In this document: in pieces, positions 1 to 6,285 of the stretch
Position numbering within the stretch: the first letter of the stretch is position 1
How the letters are laid out: every line of letters begins with the position of its first letter
NCBI GenBank assembly: GCA_945867725.1
Contig: CAMBJI010000084.1
Location: 1 to 8,079, forward strand
Length of the DNA stretch: 8,079 bases
Direction: 5' to 3'
DNA from: Bordetella parapertussis
Lineage (GTDB): Bacteria; Pseudomonadota; Gammaproteobacteria; Burkholderiales; Burkholderiaceae_D
Position numbers and translations under genes: made by a program
Notes under the pieces: model-generated
Seen by the model: the letters and a program-made list of their open reading frames with translations, nothing else
What the model was told of the DNA's origin: nothing
Databases searched by the model: none

Positions 1-234
1 CTGGAGGCCGGTGTGAAGTTTCATGGCGCCACGGTTCATTTCGTGACGCCTGAACTGGATCATGGCCCCATCATCGAACAAGCGACTGTTCCAGTGCTGG
101 ATACGGATACCGAAGACACACTGGCAGCGCGCGTGCTAGAACAGGAACATGTGATTTACCCGCGCGCCGTACGTGATTTTATTGAGGGTCGATATACGCT
201 CACGGAGGGGCACATCGTCCGCCATTCCGCCTGA
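1..234 (+). CDS. purN: Phosphoribosylglycinamide formyltransferase (GART), C-terminal part
   Basis: This is the 3' end of purN; the 5' part lies before the window, and frame 1 is open from base 1 to the TGA at 232-234 (77 codons visible). PurN transfers a formyl group from 10-formyl-tetrahydrofolate to glycinamide ribonucleotide, the third step of de novo purine synthesis, in the cytosol. The visible motif VHFVTPELDHGPII matches the conserved family segment. By recall of the E. coli protein, its His corresponds to His137 and its LDxGP Asp to the catalytic Asp144. The downstream stretch with QEHVIYPRAVRDF is also typical of PurN. A GTG at position 13 is internal to the gene and is not the start. 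The gene ends 101 nt before the methyltransferase gene. Confidence 0.95.
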   Translation: MEAGVKFHGATVHFVTPELDHGPIIEQATVPVLDTDTEDTLAARVLEQEHVIYPRAVRDFIEGRYTLTEGHIVRHSA

Positions 235-300
235 TCCCACTTCGCGCTTGGTCACCAGCCTAACGTAATAGTGACAAGTGCCCGGCCCTCTGTTCATTCA

Positions 301-316
301 ACGCTTTTGCAAGCGT
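301..316 (+). repeat. Small perfect hairpin in the purN-methyltransferase gap
   Basis: ACGCTT and AAGCGT form a perfect 6-bp stem around a TTGC loop, 8 nt before the ribosome binding site of the next gene. No run of T follows the stem, so it does not look like a standard intrinsic terminator on either strand. It might be a weak transcript structure or simply chance; no function can be assigned. Confidence 0.35.
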
Positions 317-323
317 CAAACCT

Positions 324-329
324 GAAGGA
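324..329 (+). promoter_or_regulatory. Ribosome binding site of the RsmB-like gene
   Basis: GAAGGA lies 6 nt before the ATG at 336 and supports that start. No convincing sigma-70 promoter was seen in the 101-nt gap, so the gene may be transcribed with purN. Confidence 0.75.
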
Positions 330-335
330 TTTTTC

Positions 336-1592
336 ATGAGATTGCCACCCGCAGTCATCGGCGGCACCGAAGATGCTCTGCGCGATGTCTTGCGTTTTAC
401 AGCGCCAGCCGACACTGTGCTGTCGCGTTGTTTTCGTGACCATCCGCGTCTGGGTGGTCGTGAGCGAGGCATGATTGCCGAGGCGATCTACGCATTACTG
501 CGTCATCGTCTGGTTTACACAAATTTCGCCGAGTCAGGCAGTGGACCGCTAATGCGCCGCATGGCTTTGCTGGGCTTGGCAGACGTGGCGGGGATGGATG
601 CCTTGCCCGGGCTGAGTGAGCAGGAAGTCGAATGGCTCACCCATGTCATCTCGATTGACCGCAGCGCCTTGCCCGTGGCCATGCGGGCAAATTTACCCGT
701 ATGGTTACTGGATCGGTTTACTGCACAGTGGGGGAGTGAGGAAGCCATGCAAGTGGCGGAGTCGCTGAACCGACCGGCGCCGCTAGATTTGCGCGTAAAC
801 ACGCTCAAGACGACGCGCGATGCGGCGACGTTGGCGCTGACCGAGGCGGGTATCACGGCAGAACTGACACCATTTGCGCCCTTGGGATTGCGACTCGTAA
901 AAAAACCTGCATTACAAAACATGCCGTTGTTCAAAGAGGGCGCGATTGAAGTGCAGGACGAGGGCAGTCAGTTACTGGCACAGGTGTTGGGTGCGAAGCG
1001 GGGCGAGATGGTGGTGGATTTTTGTGCTGGTGCGGGTGGAAAGACACTGGCACTCGGTGCGCTGATGCGAAATACGGGCCGACTGTATGCGTTCGACATT
1101 TCCGAGAAACGTCTCGCGCGCCTTAAACCGCGGCTTGCGCGTAGTGGGCTGTCGAATGTGCACCCGGTGCTGATCGCGCATGAGAATGACGCAAAGATCA
1201 AGCGTTTGGCGGGCAAGATCGATCGCGTGCTGGTGGATGCGCCGTGTAGCGGCTTTGGTACCTTGCGCCGTAATCCTGATGTGAAGTGGCGACAGACTGC
1301 TGCTGGCATCGATGAGCTCAATGCCAAGCAGTTATCGATACTGGAAGGTGCGGCGCGCCTGATCAAGCCGGGTGGCCTTCTCGTTTATGCGACCTGCAGT
1401 TTGCTGGTCGAGGAGAACGAACATATCGTCGAACAGTTCCTCGCAAAGTATCCGGCATTCACCTTGCGTCCGATGGCGCAGATTCTGGCAGAGCAGAAAA
1501 TCGAATTGGTTATGGGGGATTATCTGAAGCTGATGCCGCATCTGCATCAGACCGATGGTTTCTTTGCAGCCGCCCTGGAGCGGGCTAAATAG
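336..1592 (+). CDS. RsmB/NOP-family RNA (cytosine-5-)-methyltransferase
   Basis: This 418-aa protein is an S-adenosylmethionine-dependent methyltransferase that makes 5-methylcytosine in RNA, acting in the cytosol. Residues 1 to about 140 resemble the RNA-binding NusB-like head of RsmB, including the stretch LGGRERGMIAEAIYALLRH near residue 40. The Rossmann-type catalytic domain follows. Its SAM-binding motif VVDFCAGAGGKT spans residues 226-237. Motif IV DAPCSG is at 301-306 with Cys304, and motif VI ATCS is at 352-355 with Cys354. By analogy with RsmB, the TCS cysteine is the nucleophile and the PCS cysteine releases product. Length is close to E. coli RsmB (429 aa). Many betaproteobacteria carry a separate true rsmB (sun) elsewhere and a paralogue beside purN, so the exact target (16S rRNA C967 or another cytosine) is uncertain and no symbol is given. 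The stop lies 2 nt before the next start, which suggests one operon. Confidence 0.92.
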   Translation: MRLPPAVIGGTEDALRDVLRFTAPADTVLSRCFRDHPRLGGRERGMIAEAIYALLRHRLVYTNFAESGSGPLMRRMALLGLADVAGMDALPGLSEQEVEWLTHVISIDRSALPVAMRANLPVWLLDRFTAQWGSEEAMQVAESLNRPAPLDLRVNTLKTTRDAATLALTEAGITAELTPFAPLGLRLVKKPALQNMPLFKEGAIEVQDEGSQLLAQVLGAKRGEMVVDFCAGAGGKTLALGALMRNTGRLYAFDISEKRLARLKPRLARSGLSNVHPVLIAHENDAKIKRLAGKIDRVLVDAPCSGFGTLRRNPDVKWRQTAAGIDELNAKQLSILEGAARLIKPGGLLVYATCSLLVEENEHIVEQFLAKYPAFTLRPMAQILAEQKIELVMGDYLKLMPHLHQTDGFFAAALERAK

Positions 1593-1594
1593 CA

Positions 1595-2179
1595 ATGCGA
1601 AGGACGATGCGTTATTGCGCATGTCTTTGTATAGCTTCGTTACTGACTTTTGTCGCGCTGGCGCAAGCCCAAGGCGAGGCTATTCCTGTGATGCCTGCGC
1701 AGGGTACGGTGCAGGTGGCCTTCCCGCCTTGGGATGATGCAGAATCGCTTTTGCTGGAGACTCTGGGGCGAGCACGGCGGGAGATACTAGTACAGGCCTA
1801 TCTGTTGACCAGTCGTCCGATAGCCGCTAGCCTAATTGCGGCAAAACAGCGTGGGCTGTCGGTCAGCGTGCTGGCCGATGCCCGTCAGCATGCAGATAAC
1901 CCTTCTTCTTTACTGGCATCCTTGGCCAACAAGGGTATACCTGTCTGGCTGGAGACGCGTTATCGCAATGCGCATAATAAAATAATGATCATTGATGACG
2001 GTACGCAAGATGTGGTGGTCGTCACGGGCAGCTATAACTTTACTCGGAGCGCGCAGCGCATGAATTCGGAAAATCTTTTTCTTATTCGGGGCAACCTCGC
2101 GTTGGCACACCGATTTAGACAAAACTGGGAACGCCATCGTGCAGATGCCATGGTCTTCAGACCGGCAGGTGTGCCATGA
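1595..2179 (+). CDS. Exported phospholipase-D-family protein (Nuc-like, single HKD motif)
   Basis: This 194-aa protein begins with a classic signal peptide: Arg-rich start, hydrophobic core at about residues 9-23, and a likely signal peptidase I site after Ala25 (AQA|QG). It should therefore act in the periplasm or outside the cell. The mature part is a single PLD domain. The catalytic signature is His127-Asn-Lys129-x4-Asp134, followed by GSYNF at 145-149 and a conserved NSEN segment. This matches the small bacterial endonuclease Nuc of plasmid pKM101, where two subunits pair their single HKD motifs into one active site. Dimerisation, and nuclease rather than phospholipase activity, are inferred from that family. 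The ATG at 1595 lies 2 nt after the methyltransferase stop. An in-frame ATG at 1607, preceded by GAAGGA at very short spacing, is an alternative start and would also keep the signal peptide. The stop overlaps the next start by 4 nt. Confidence 0.87.
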   Translation: MRRTMRYCACLCIASLLTFVALAQAQGEAIPVMPAQGTVQVAFPPWDDAESLLLETLGRARREILVQAYLLTSRPIAASLIAAKQRGLSVSVLADARQHADNPSSLLASLANKGIPVWLETRYRNAHNKIMIIDDGTQDVVVVTGSYNFTRSAQRMNSENLFLIRGNLALAHRFRQNWERHRADAMVFRPAGVP

Positions 2180-3519
2180 GTAATGTGATGGCAAATCCGC
2201 TCTGGGTTGACCTGCAGGTTGAGTTTGCTCATCCCGATCTGTTGTTGCAGCTGTTGGTGTTGGGCGGCTGTATTTTGGTCGGCTGGTTGATGTCGCAGCA
2301 GTTGATGAAAAAATTCTCGGCGCGTCATGATCACCACGGCGTTTTTCAAGTGCCCTTCGACAGCTTTCAGATCGTACTCACACCCTTGCTGATTGTCGTG
2401 CTGATGGCGCTGGCTGCACTGGTGATGGGGCGCTGGCAGCACGCAGGCCTGTTGCGTATCGTGCTACCGCTGTGGCTTTCATTCCTGCTTATTCGCGTGG
2501 GATTTTTCCTGGTTCGCAAAGCATTTGGGAAAGAAGGACGGGTCGGCGTTTTCCTGCAGGTGTTCGAGCAAAGCTTTGCCGTGCTGGTCTGGAGTGGACT
2601 CGCGCTCTACATCACAGGCCTCTGGCCGGAATTTGTGCAGTATCTCGAAGAGACTACCGTCCCACTGGGACGCCATCGAGAGCCACTGATTGTGGTCTTG
2701 CAGGCGCTGTTTTGGGTGTTTATTACGCTAGTGCTTGCCATGTGGGCAGCCACTGCGCTGGAGCAGCGCCTGATGCATCTGGAGACGATGCACTCGTCGC
2801 TGCGTGCAGTGATGGCACGCGTTTTACGGGCTTCGTTGATCCTCATTGCCGTTCTGGTCAGCCTTTCAATTGTCGGTATCGATCTGACCGTCCTCTCGGT
2901 TTTTGGCGGCGCTCTCGGAGTGGGTATTGGATTGGGCTTGCAGAAGTTGGTGAGCAGTTATGTGTCTGGATTTGTGATTCTTCTGGAGCGCAGCTTGTCC
3001 ATTGGCGACATCGTTCACCTTGACCGCTTCAGTGGCGAGGTGGCTGAAATCAATACGCGTTACACCTTGATCAAATCGCTTGATGGTTCCGCTGCGGTGA
3101 TTCCGAATGAAATGCTGGTGTCCTCGCCGGTACAGAATCTAACTCGGAGTGATCGTCAGCTGCGTTTGGCAACCACGATGTTGGTGGGCCCGGATACGGA
3201 TGTTGAGGCGCTGCTGCCCGATATGGTGGAAGCCATGCAGCGCATTCCCCGGATTCTGAAAACTCCCATGCCGACAGCGTTGCTGTCACGGTTTGCCGCT
3301 GAGGGTATGGAGCTCGAGGCGGGTTTCTGGATTGCCGACCCGGAAAATGGTGCGGGCAACGTGCGCGCCGCAGTCAATTTCGAGCTTTGGCGCCTGTGCC
3401 GGCAGCATGGCGTGCGCTTACCCGGTCAGGCGAGGGCTGAATCATCGGTGAAAGATGAGACTGACAAGTCATTGATTCGTAAGCCTTTACCTGCAGATCC
3501 AGATGAGAATCAGGCCTGA
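2176..3519 (+). CDS. MscS-family mechanosensitive ion channel
   Basis: This 447-aa inner-membrane protein probably opens under membrane tension to release solutes on osmotic downshock. About six hydrophobic segments (near residues 22-40, 65-84, 92-112, 134-150, 170-192 and 215-235) precede the pore helix. The Gly/Ala-rich pore helix GGALGVGIGLGLQ is at 244-256, followed by KLVSSYVSGFVILLERSLSIGD and the beta-domain stretch VIPNEMLVSSPVQNLT, both diagnostic of MscS. The protein is larger than E. coli MscS (286 aa) because of the additional N-terminal membrane helices, as in the medium-sized YbdG or YjeP-like members. The last 35 or so residues are charged and look disordered. The ATG lies in an ATGA overlap with the PLD gene, with GCAGGT just upstream as a ribosome site, so translation is likely coupled. 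Gating and ion preference cannot be read from sequence. Confidence 0.93.
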   Translation: MSNVMANPLWVDLQVEFAHPDLLLQLLVLGGCILVGWLMSQQLMKKFSARHDHHGVFQVPFDSFQIVLTPLLIVVLMALAALVMGRWQHAGLLRIVLPLWLSFLLIRVGFFLVRKAFGKEGRVGVFLQVFEQSFAVLVWSGLALYITGLWPEFVQYLEETTVPLGRHREPLIVVLQALFWVFITLVLAMWAATALEQRLMHLETMHSSLRAVMARVLRASLILIAVLVSLSIVGIDLTVLSVFGGALGVGIGLGLQKLVSSYVSGFVILLERSLSIGDIVHLDRFSGEVAEINTRYTLIKSLDGSAAVIPNEMLVSSPVQNLTRSDRQLRLATTMLVGPDTDVEALLPDMVEAMQRIPRILKTPMPTALLSRFAAEGMELEAGFWIADPENGAGNVRAAVNFELWRLCRQHGVRLPGQARAESSVKDETDKSLIRKPLPADPDENQA

Positions 3520-3602
3520 GATGATCAAAAACACGTACAATGCGCTGTTGGGCCGTAACAATGGTGATCCGCAAGGGATTGCCTGAAGGCTCGGGTAATT
3601 TT

Positions 3603-3606
3603 GGAG
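3603..3606 (+). promoter_or_regulatory. Ribosome binding site that sets the desaturase start
   Basis: GGAG lies 5 nt before the ATG at 3612. The longer in-frame option at 3540 has no purine-rich site before it and would add 24 residues with no family resemblance, so 3612 is preferred. Confidence 0.75.
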
Positions 3607-3611
3607 AAACA

Positions 3612-4820
3612 ATGAGCTCAAATCCTGTGATGGATGCTGTTCTCGATTTTTTGATGAATGGCCTCACGCATTCATCTGGCTTGCAAATACTGTTGGTCAC
3701 GCTGGCGGTCACTCACGTGACCATCGCCGCAGTCACTATTTTCCTGCCTCGCTGCCAGGCGCATCGTGCGCTCGAGCTGCATGCTATTCCGAGCCACTTC
3801 TTCCGTTTCTGGTTGTGGATGACCACGGGTATGGTCACCAAAGAGTGGGCTGCGATTCACCGCAAACATCACGCGAAATGCGAGACCATCGAAGACCCGC
3901 ACAGCCCGGTCGCACTGGGTATCGAGAAAGTGCTGTTCGAGGGTGCCGAACTCTATCGCATGGAAGCGAAGAATCGCGAGACTACCGAGAAATACGGCCA
4001 TGGCACGCCGGATGACTGGATCGAGCGTAACGTCTATACAAAGCACTCGGCGCTGGGCGTCTCGTTGATGCTGGTGATTAATGTGATGCTCTTCGGCGTG
4101 CTGGGTCTGACAGTCTGGGCGGTTCAGATGGCTTGGATTCCTGTGACGGCTGCTGGCGTCATTAACGGTATCGGCCACTTCTGGGGTTACCGTAATTACG
4201 ATTGTAAGGATGCGTCGACCAATGTGCTGCCGATTGGCATTCTCATCGGCGGTGAGGAGCTCCACAATAACCACCACACGTTTGGTACATCCGCCAAGTT
4301 GTCTGCGAAGTGGTTCGAGTTCGATATCGGTTGGCTTTACATCTCCATCCTGGCTTTCTTCGGACTGGCAAAGGTCAAGAAGATTGCTCCAGAACCGCGC
4401 TTTGATCGTCAAAAATTAGTGTGCGATCTGGATACCTTGCAATCAATCGTTGCCAACCGCTATGACGTTATGGCGACTTACGCAAGCTCGGTGCGTCGCG
4501 CATGGCGCGATGAGCTCGTGCAGATTCGCGAGAAATCCAAACTTGAATCGAGTTTCCTGAAATCCTCGCGCAAGCTGATGCAGCGGGAACCGGCGAGTTT
4601 GGAGCAGCAACAGCAGCAGCAGCTTTCCGAGGTGTTCAAGCACAGCAGCGCGCTCAAGACTATGCATGAAATGCGAGTCGAGCTCTCGACCCTCTGGGAG
4701 CGTTCGCATGCCAGCAGCGACCAGTTGCTGCAGCAATTACGTGACTGGTGTGCGCGTGCCGAATCATCGGGCATACGTTCATTGCAGGAGTTCTCCCTTC
4801 GCCTGCGCAGCTACGCGTAA
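3612..4820 (+). CDS. Membrane fatty acid desaturase with C-terminal helical extension
   Basis: This 402-aa protein is an integral-membrane, di-iron, oxygen-dependent acyl desaturase that should introduce double bonds into fatty acyl chains and so adjust membrane fluidity. The three histidine clusters are present: HRALELH and following HAIPSH at residues 51-62, HRKHH at 83-87 and HNNHH at 218-222, with a further His189 in GHFWGYRN. Hydrophobic stretches lie at about 22-46, 62-80, 150-193 and 240-256. From about residue 270 the protein is soluble, strongly charged and predicted helical or coiled-coil by eye, including a Q6 tract at 332-337. No cytochrome b5 domain or ferredoxin-like domain is seen, so an external electron donor is needed. 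Regioselectivity cannot be determined from sequence. The gene follows mscS by 92 nt and ends 11 nt before a strong terminator. Confidence 0.9.
   Translation: MSSNPVMDAVLDFLMNGLTHSSGLQILLVTLAVTHVTIAAVTIFLPRCQAHRALELHAIPSHFFRFWLWMTTGMVTKEWAAIHRKHHAKCETIEDPHSPVALGIEKVLFEGAELYRMEAKNRETTEKYGHGTPDDWIERNVYTKHSALGVSLMLVINVMLFGVLGLTVWAVQMAWIPVTAAGVINGIGHFWGYRNYDCKDASTNVLPIGILIGGEELHNNHHTFGTSAKLSAKWFEFDIGWLYISILAFFGLAKVKKIAPEPRFDRQKLVCDLDTLQSIVANRYDVMATYASSVRRAWRDELVQIREKSKLESSFLKSSRKLMQREPASLEQQQQQQLSEVFKHSSALKTMHEMRVELSTLWERSHASSDQLLQQLRDWCARAESSGIRSLQEFSLRLRSYA
4605..4622 (+). repeat. CAG-type codon repeat encoding six glutamines
   Basis: Five CAG codons and one CAA in a row encode Q332-Q337 of the desaturase. 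The short trinucleotide tract could vary in length between strains by slippage without shifting the frame. Confidence 0.7.
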
Positions 4821-4831
4821 TCGGAATTTTG

Positions 4832-4873
4832 AAACAAAAAACCCCGCAGTGTGAACTGCGGGGTTTTTTGTTT
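4832..4873. terminator. Bidirectional intrinsic terminator
   Basis: Bases 4832-4850 and 4855-4873 are perfect reverse complements (19 bp) around a GTGA loop. The GC core is CCCCGCAGT / ACTGCGGGG. An A6 run precedes it and a T6 run follows it, so either strand gives a GC hairpin followed by a U-tract. It lies between the converging desaturase (stop 4820) and rpmG (stop 4896), and should end both transcripts. Confidence 0.95.
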
Positions 4874-4895
4874 GAGACGTTTGAGACTCAAGAGT

Positions 4896-5063
4896 TTATT
4901 TGATCTTTGTTTCTTTGTAGATCACATGCTTGCGTGCCTTGGGATCGAACTTCATGATCTCCATTTTTTCCGGCATCGTGCGCTTGTTCTTGTCGGTGGT
5001 ATAGAAATGACCGGTACCTGCGGTCGATTCCAGTTTGATTTTGTCGCGGCCTTTGCTTGCCAT
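4896..5063 (-). CDS. rpmG: 50S ribosomal protein L33
   Basis: This gene encodes 55 residues beginning [20 protein letters not shown] and ending [11 protein letters not shown], nearly collinear with E. coli L33 (55 aa). L33 is a small protein of the large ribosomal subunit, located near the E site. The two CxxC pairs of the zinc-binding form are absent, so this is the zinc-independent (C-minus) type. The ATG is preceded by AAGGA (plus-strand 5072-5076) at 8-nt spacing. The gene starts 26 nt after the rpmB stop and is surely cotranscribed with it. Its 3' end faces the shared terminator. Confidence 0.97.
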   Translation of the reverse strand: MASKGRDKIKLESTAGTGHFYTTDKNKRTMPEKMEIMKFDPKARKHVIYKETKIK

Positions 5064-5089
5064 GATGAAGTTCCTTTACTTAAATCCGT

Positions 5090-5326
5090 TTAAATTTTCT
5101 GGCCGCGGGCGCGCATGTCAGCCAGCACAGCATCAATGCCCAGCTTGTCGATGACCCGAATACCCGCACCGGAGACGCGCATGCGGACCCAGCGGTTTTC
5201 TGATTCGACCCAGAAGCGGCGGTTCTGCAGGTTGGGCAGAAAGCGACGTTTGGTTTTGTTATTGGCGTGGGAAACATTGTTGCCGACCATCGGCTTTTTC
5301 CCGGTAACTTCGCATTCACGTGACAC
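5090..5326 (-). CDS. rpmB: 50S ribosomal protein L28
   Basis: This gene encodes 78 residues, exactly the length of E. coli L28. The stretches [30 protein letters not shown] and [10 protein letters not shown] identify the family, and it ends [12 protein letters not shown]28 is a large-subunit protein needed for subunit assembly. The start is GTG at 5324-5326, giving (M)SRECEV. The frame stays open upstream to an ATG at 5387-5389, but that would add 21 unrelated residues and would start upstream of the predicted promoter's transcription start. A strong AAGGAG site 6 nt before the GTG supports this choice. The rpmB-rpmG pair downstream of radC is the same order as in E. coli. Confidence 0.97.
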   Translation of the reverse strand: MSRECEVTGKKPMVGNNVSHANNKTKRRFLPNLQNRRFWVESENRWVRMRVSGAGIRVIDKLGIDAVLADMRARGQKI

Positions 5327-5332
5327 AGCAGA

Positions 5333-5338
5333 CTCCTT
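5333..5338 (-). promoter_or_regulatory. Ribosome binding site that sets the rpmB GTG start
   Basis: Read on the minus strand, AAGGAG lies 6 nt before the GTG at 5326. This near-ideal site decides the start in favour of GTG over the upstream in-frame ATG. Confidence 0.85.
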
Positions 5339-5367
5339 GAAGGTTCCAGAATTTGGCAAAGACCGCG

Positions 5368-5396
5368 AGTATAACGAAAAAACCGCCAATATTCAA
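5368..5396 (-). promoter_or_regulatory. Sigma-70-type promoter for rpmB-rpmG
   Basis: On the minus strand, TTGAAT (5391-5396) and TATACT (5368-5373) are separated by exactly 17 bp, each matching consensus in 4-5 of 6 positions. Transcription would begin near 5361, giving a leader of about 35 nt before the rpmB GTG. The sequence just upstream of the -35 box is AT-rich, which may help RNA polymerase binding as at many ribosomal protein promoters. Confidence 0.8.
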
Positions 5397-5450
5397 CGAC
5401 TTGCAGATTTAAATTGTGTCTTGATATTCTCTAAATATTTAACAATTAGG
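5397..5450. other. AT-rich patch between radC and rpmB
   Basis: This patch is clearly richer in A/T than the flanking genes. It contains the palindromes ATTTAAAT (5407-5414) and TAAATATTTA (5432-5441), and an inverted pair AATTGT / ACAATT (5412-5417 / 5442-5447). A weak second promoter for rpmB (TTTAGA, 17 bp, TTAAAT on the minus strand) can be drawn here. Its role is uncertain: upstream promoter element, second promoter or protein site. The rest of the radC-rpmB gap (5451-5497) shows no terminator after radC. Confidence 0.4.
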
Positions 5451-5497
5451 CGAGTCTACGACAGGAATCGACGTGGTGACACCGCTTTCAAACCGGA

Positions 5498-6172
5498 TTA
5501 GCAGAGACCATGTTGCTTGAATGACCACGCCTCATGATCATTGACGATCAGATGGTCGAGCAGGGAAACCTCGATGCAAGCCAGCACACGTTTGAGTTCA
5601 TTGGTGAGTATTTTGTCCATGTTGCTGGGTTCTACGCTACCCGATGGATGATTGTGCGCAAAAATCATGGCAGCCGCATTGTGAGCCAGTGCCCTTCGTA
5701 CAATTTCTCGGGGATAGACATGGGCCCGGGTCAGGGTGCCTCGACACATTTCCTCGCAGGCGATTAGCCGGCCCTGCACATCGAGAAACAAACCAAGGAA
5801 AGTCTCAAAGGGCTGCCCGTGAAGGCGCAGTCGGAGAAACTGCGAGACGGCTTGTGGCGATTGCAACAGAGGGCCGCAGCGCAGTTCCTCCGCCAGCCCG
5901 CGTCTTGCCAGTTCGACTACTGCTTGCAGCAGACTGCATTTGGACGGTCCCATGCCTTTGATTTCCGCAAGCTCAAGTGCCGTGGCGCTCAGCAACCTTG
6001 ATACCGAGCCGAAGTGGTCCAGCAAGTCGCCGCCGAGCTGAATCGCGTTTTTGCCCTGAATACCTGTGCGCAGGACGATGGCCAGCAGTTCAGCATCAGT
6101 GAGTGAGTGTGCTCCTCTGGACTGCAGGCGTTCTCGGGGGCGTTGGTCGGCGGGCAGGTCAGAAATGAGCAT
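5498..6172 (-). CDS. radC: RadC family JAMM-domain protein (UPF0758)
   Basis: This gene encodes 224 residues, the usual RadC length. An N-terminal segment has a helix-hairpin-helix-like motif (AEIKGMGPSKCSLLQ, about residues 69-83). It is followed by an MPN/JAMM metal-binding domain with His173-x-His175-x7-Ser183-x2-Asp186, inside the family signature HNHPSGSVEPSNMD; all of these residues are intact. The name comes from an old E. coli mutation. The molecular role remains unsettled: a DNA repair function was questioned and the JAMM fold suggests a metal-dependent hydrolase. The start fits the family (MLISDLPADQRPRERL), though no strong ribosome site precedes it. It is transcribed divergently from fkpB and in the same direction as rpmB-rpmG, 171 nt upstream of the latter. 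Confidence 0.95.
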   Translation of the reverse strand: MLISDLPADQRPRERLQSRGAHSLTDAELLAIVLRTGIQGKNAIQLGGDLLDHFGSVSRLLSATALELAEIKGMGPSKCSLLQAVVELARRGLAEELRCGPLLQSPQAVSQFLRLRLHGQPFETFLGLFLDVQGRLIACEEMCRGTLTRAHVYPREIVRRALAHNAAAMIFAHNHPSGSVEPSNMDKILTNELKRVLACIEVSLLDHLIVNDHEAWSFKQHGLC

Positions 6173-6227
6173 GAGGTATCTCGGGCAGGGGGGAGCCTCA
6201 ATGTATCGCGCCTCCGATCGTGCGGCG

Positions 6228-6257
6228 TTAGGATGGTCCCTTGGGCTGGACTACAAT
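6228..6257 (+). promoter_or_regulatory. Probable promoter of fkpB-ispH
   Basis: TACAAT at 6252-6257 matches the -10 consensus in 5 of 6 bases. The best upstream partner, TTAGGA at 6228-6233 with 18-bp spacing, matches the -35 box in only 3 of 6. Transcription would begin near 6264 and give a leader of about 22 nt before the fkpB ATG. No matching strong promoter for radC was found in the same 113-bp divergent region. Confidence 0.5.
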
Positions 6258-6285
6258 AGCGCGACTCGTTTTTTTACTTATTTTT

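Noticed and set aside
301..316. Hairpin as a purN terminator
   Set aside because: The stem is only 6 bp and no T-run follows, so termination is unlikely.
515..934. Minus-strand open frame (139 codons) inside the methyltransferase gene
   Set aside because: It is antisense to a well-supported gene, has no recognisable domain and a serine-rich, low-complexity composition typical of shadow frames.
2472..3023. Plus-strand open frame (183 codons) in another frame of mscS
   Set aside because: It overlaps the diagnostic MscS pore region in a different frame, and its composition (many Arg, Ser, Gly, Cys) is not protein-like.
3536..3541. TACAAT as a -10 box for a desaturase promoter
   Set aside because: No acceptable -35 element lies 16-18 bp upstream (the bases there read roughly GGCCTG). 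A separate promoter may exist but is not supported.
3672..4412. Long minus-strand open frame (246 codons) opposite the desaturase
   Set aside because: It is the mirror of a gene whose three histidine boxes are intact. The product is rich in His, Gln and Arg with no family motif and no ribosome site was seen.
4605..4622. CAG tract as a phase-variation repeat
   Set aside because: Units are three bases, so slippage would only change glutamine number and would not switch the gene on or off.
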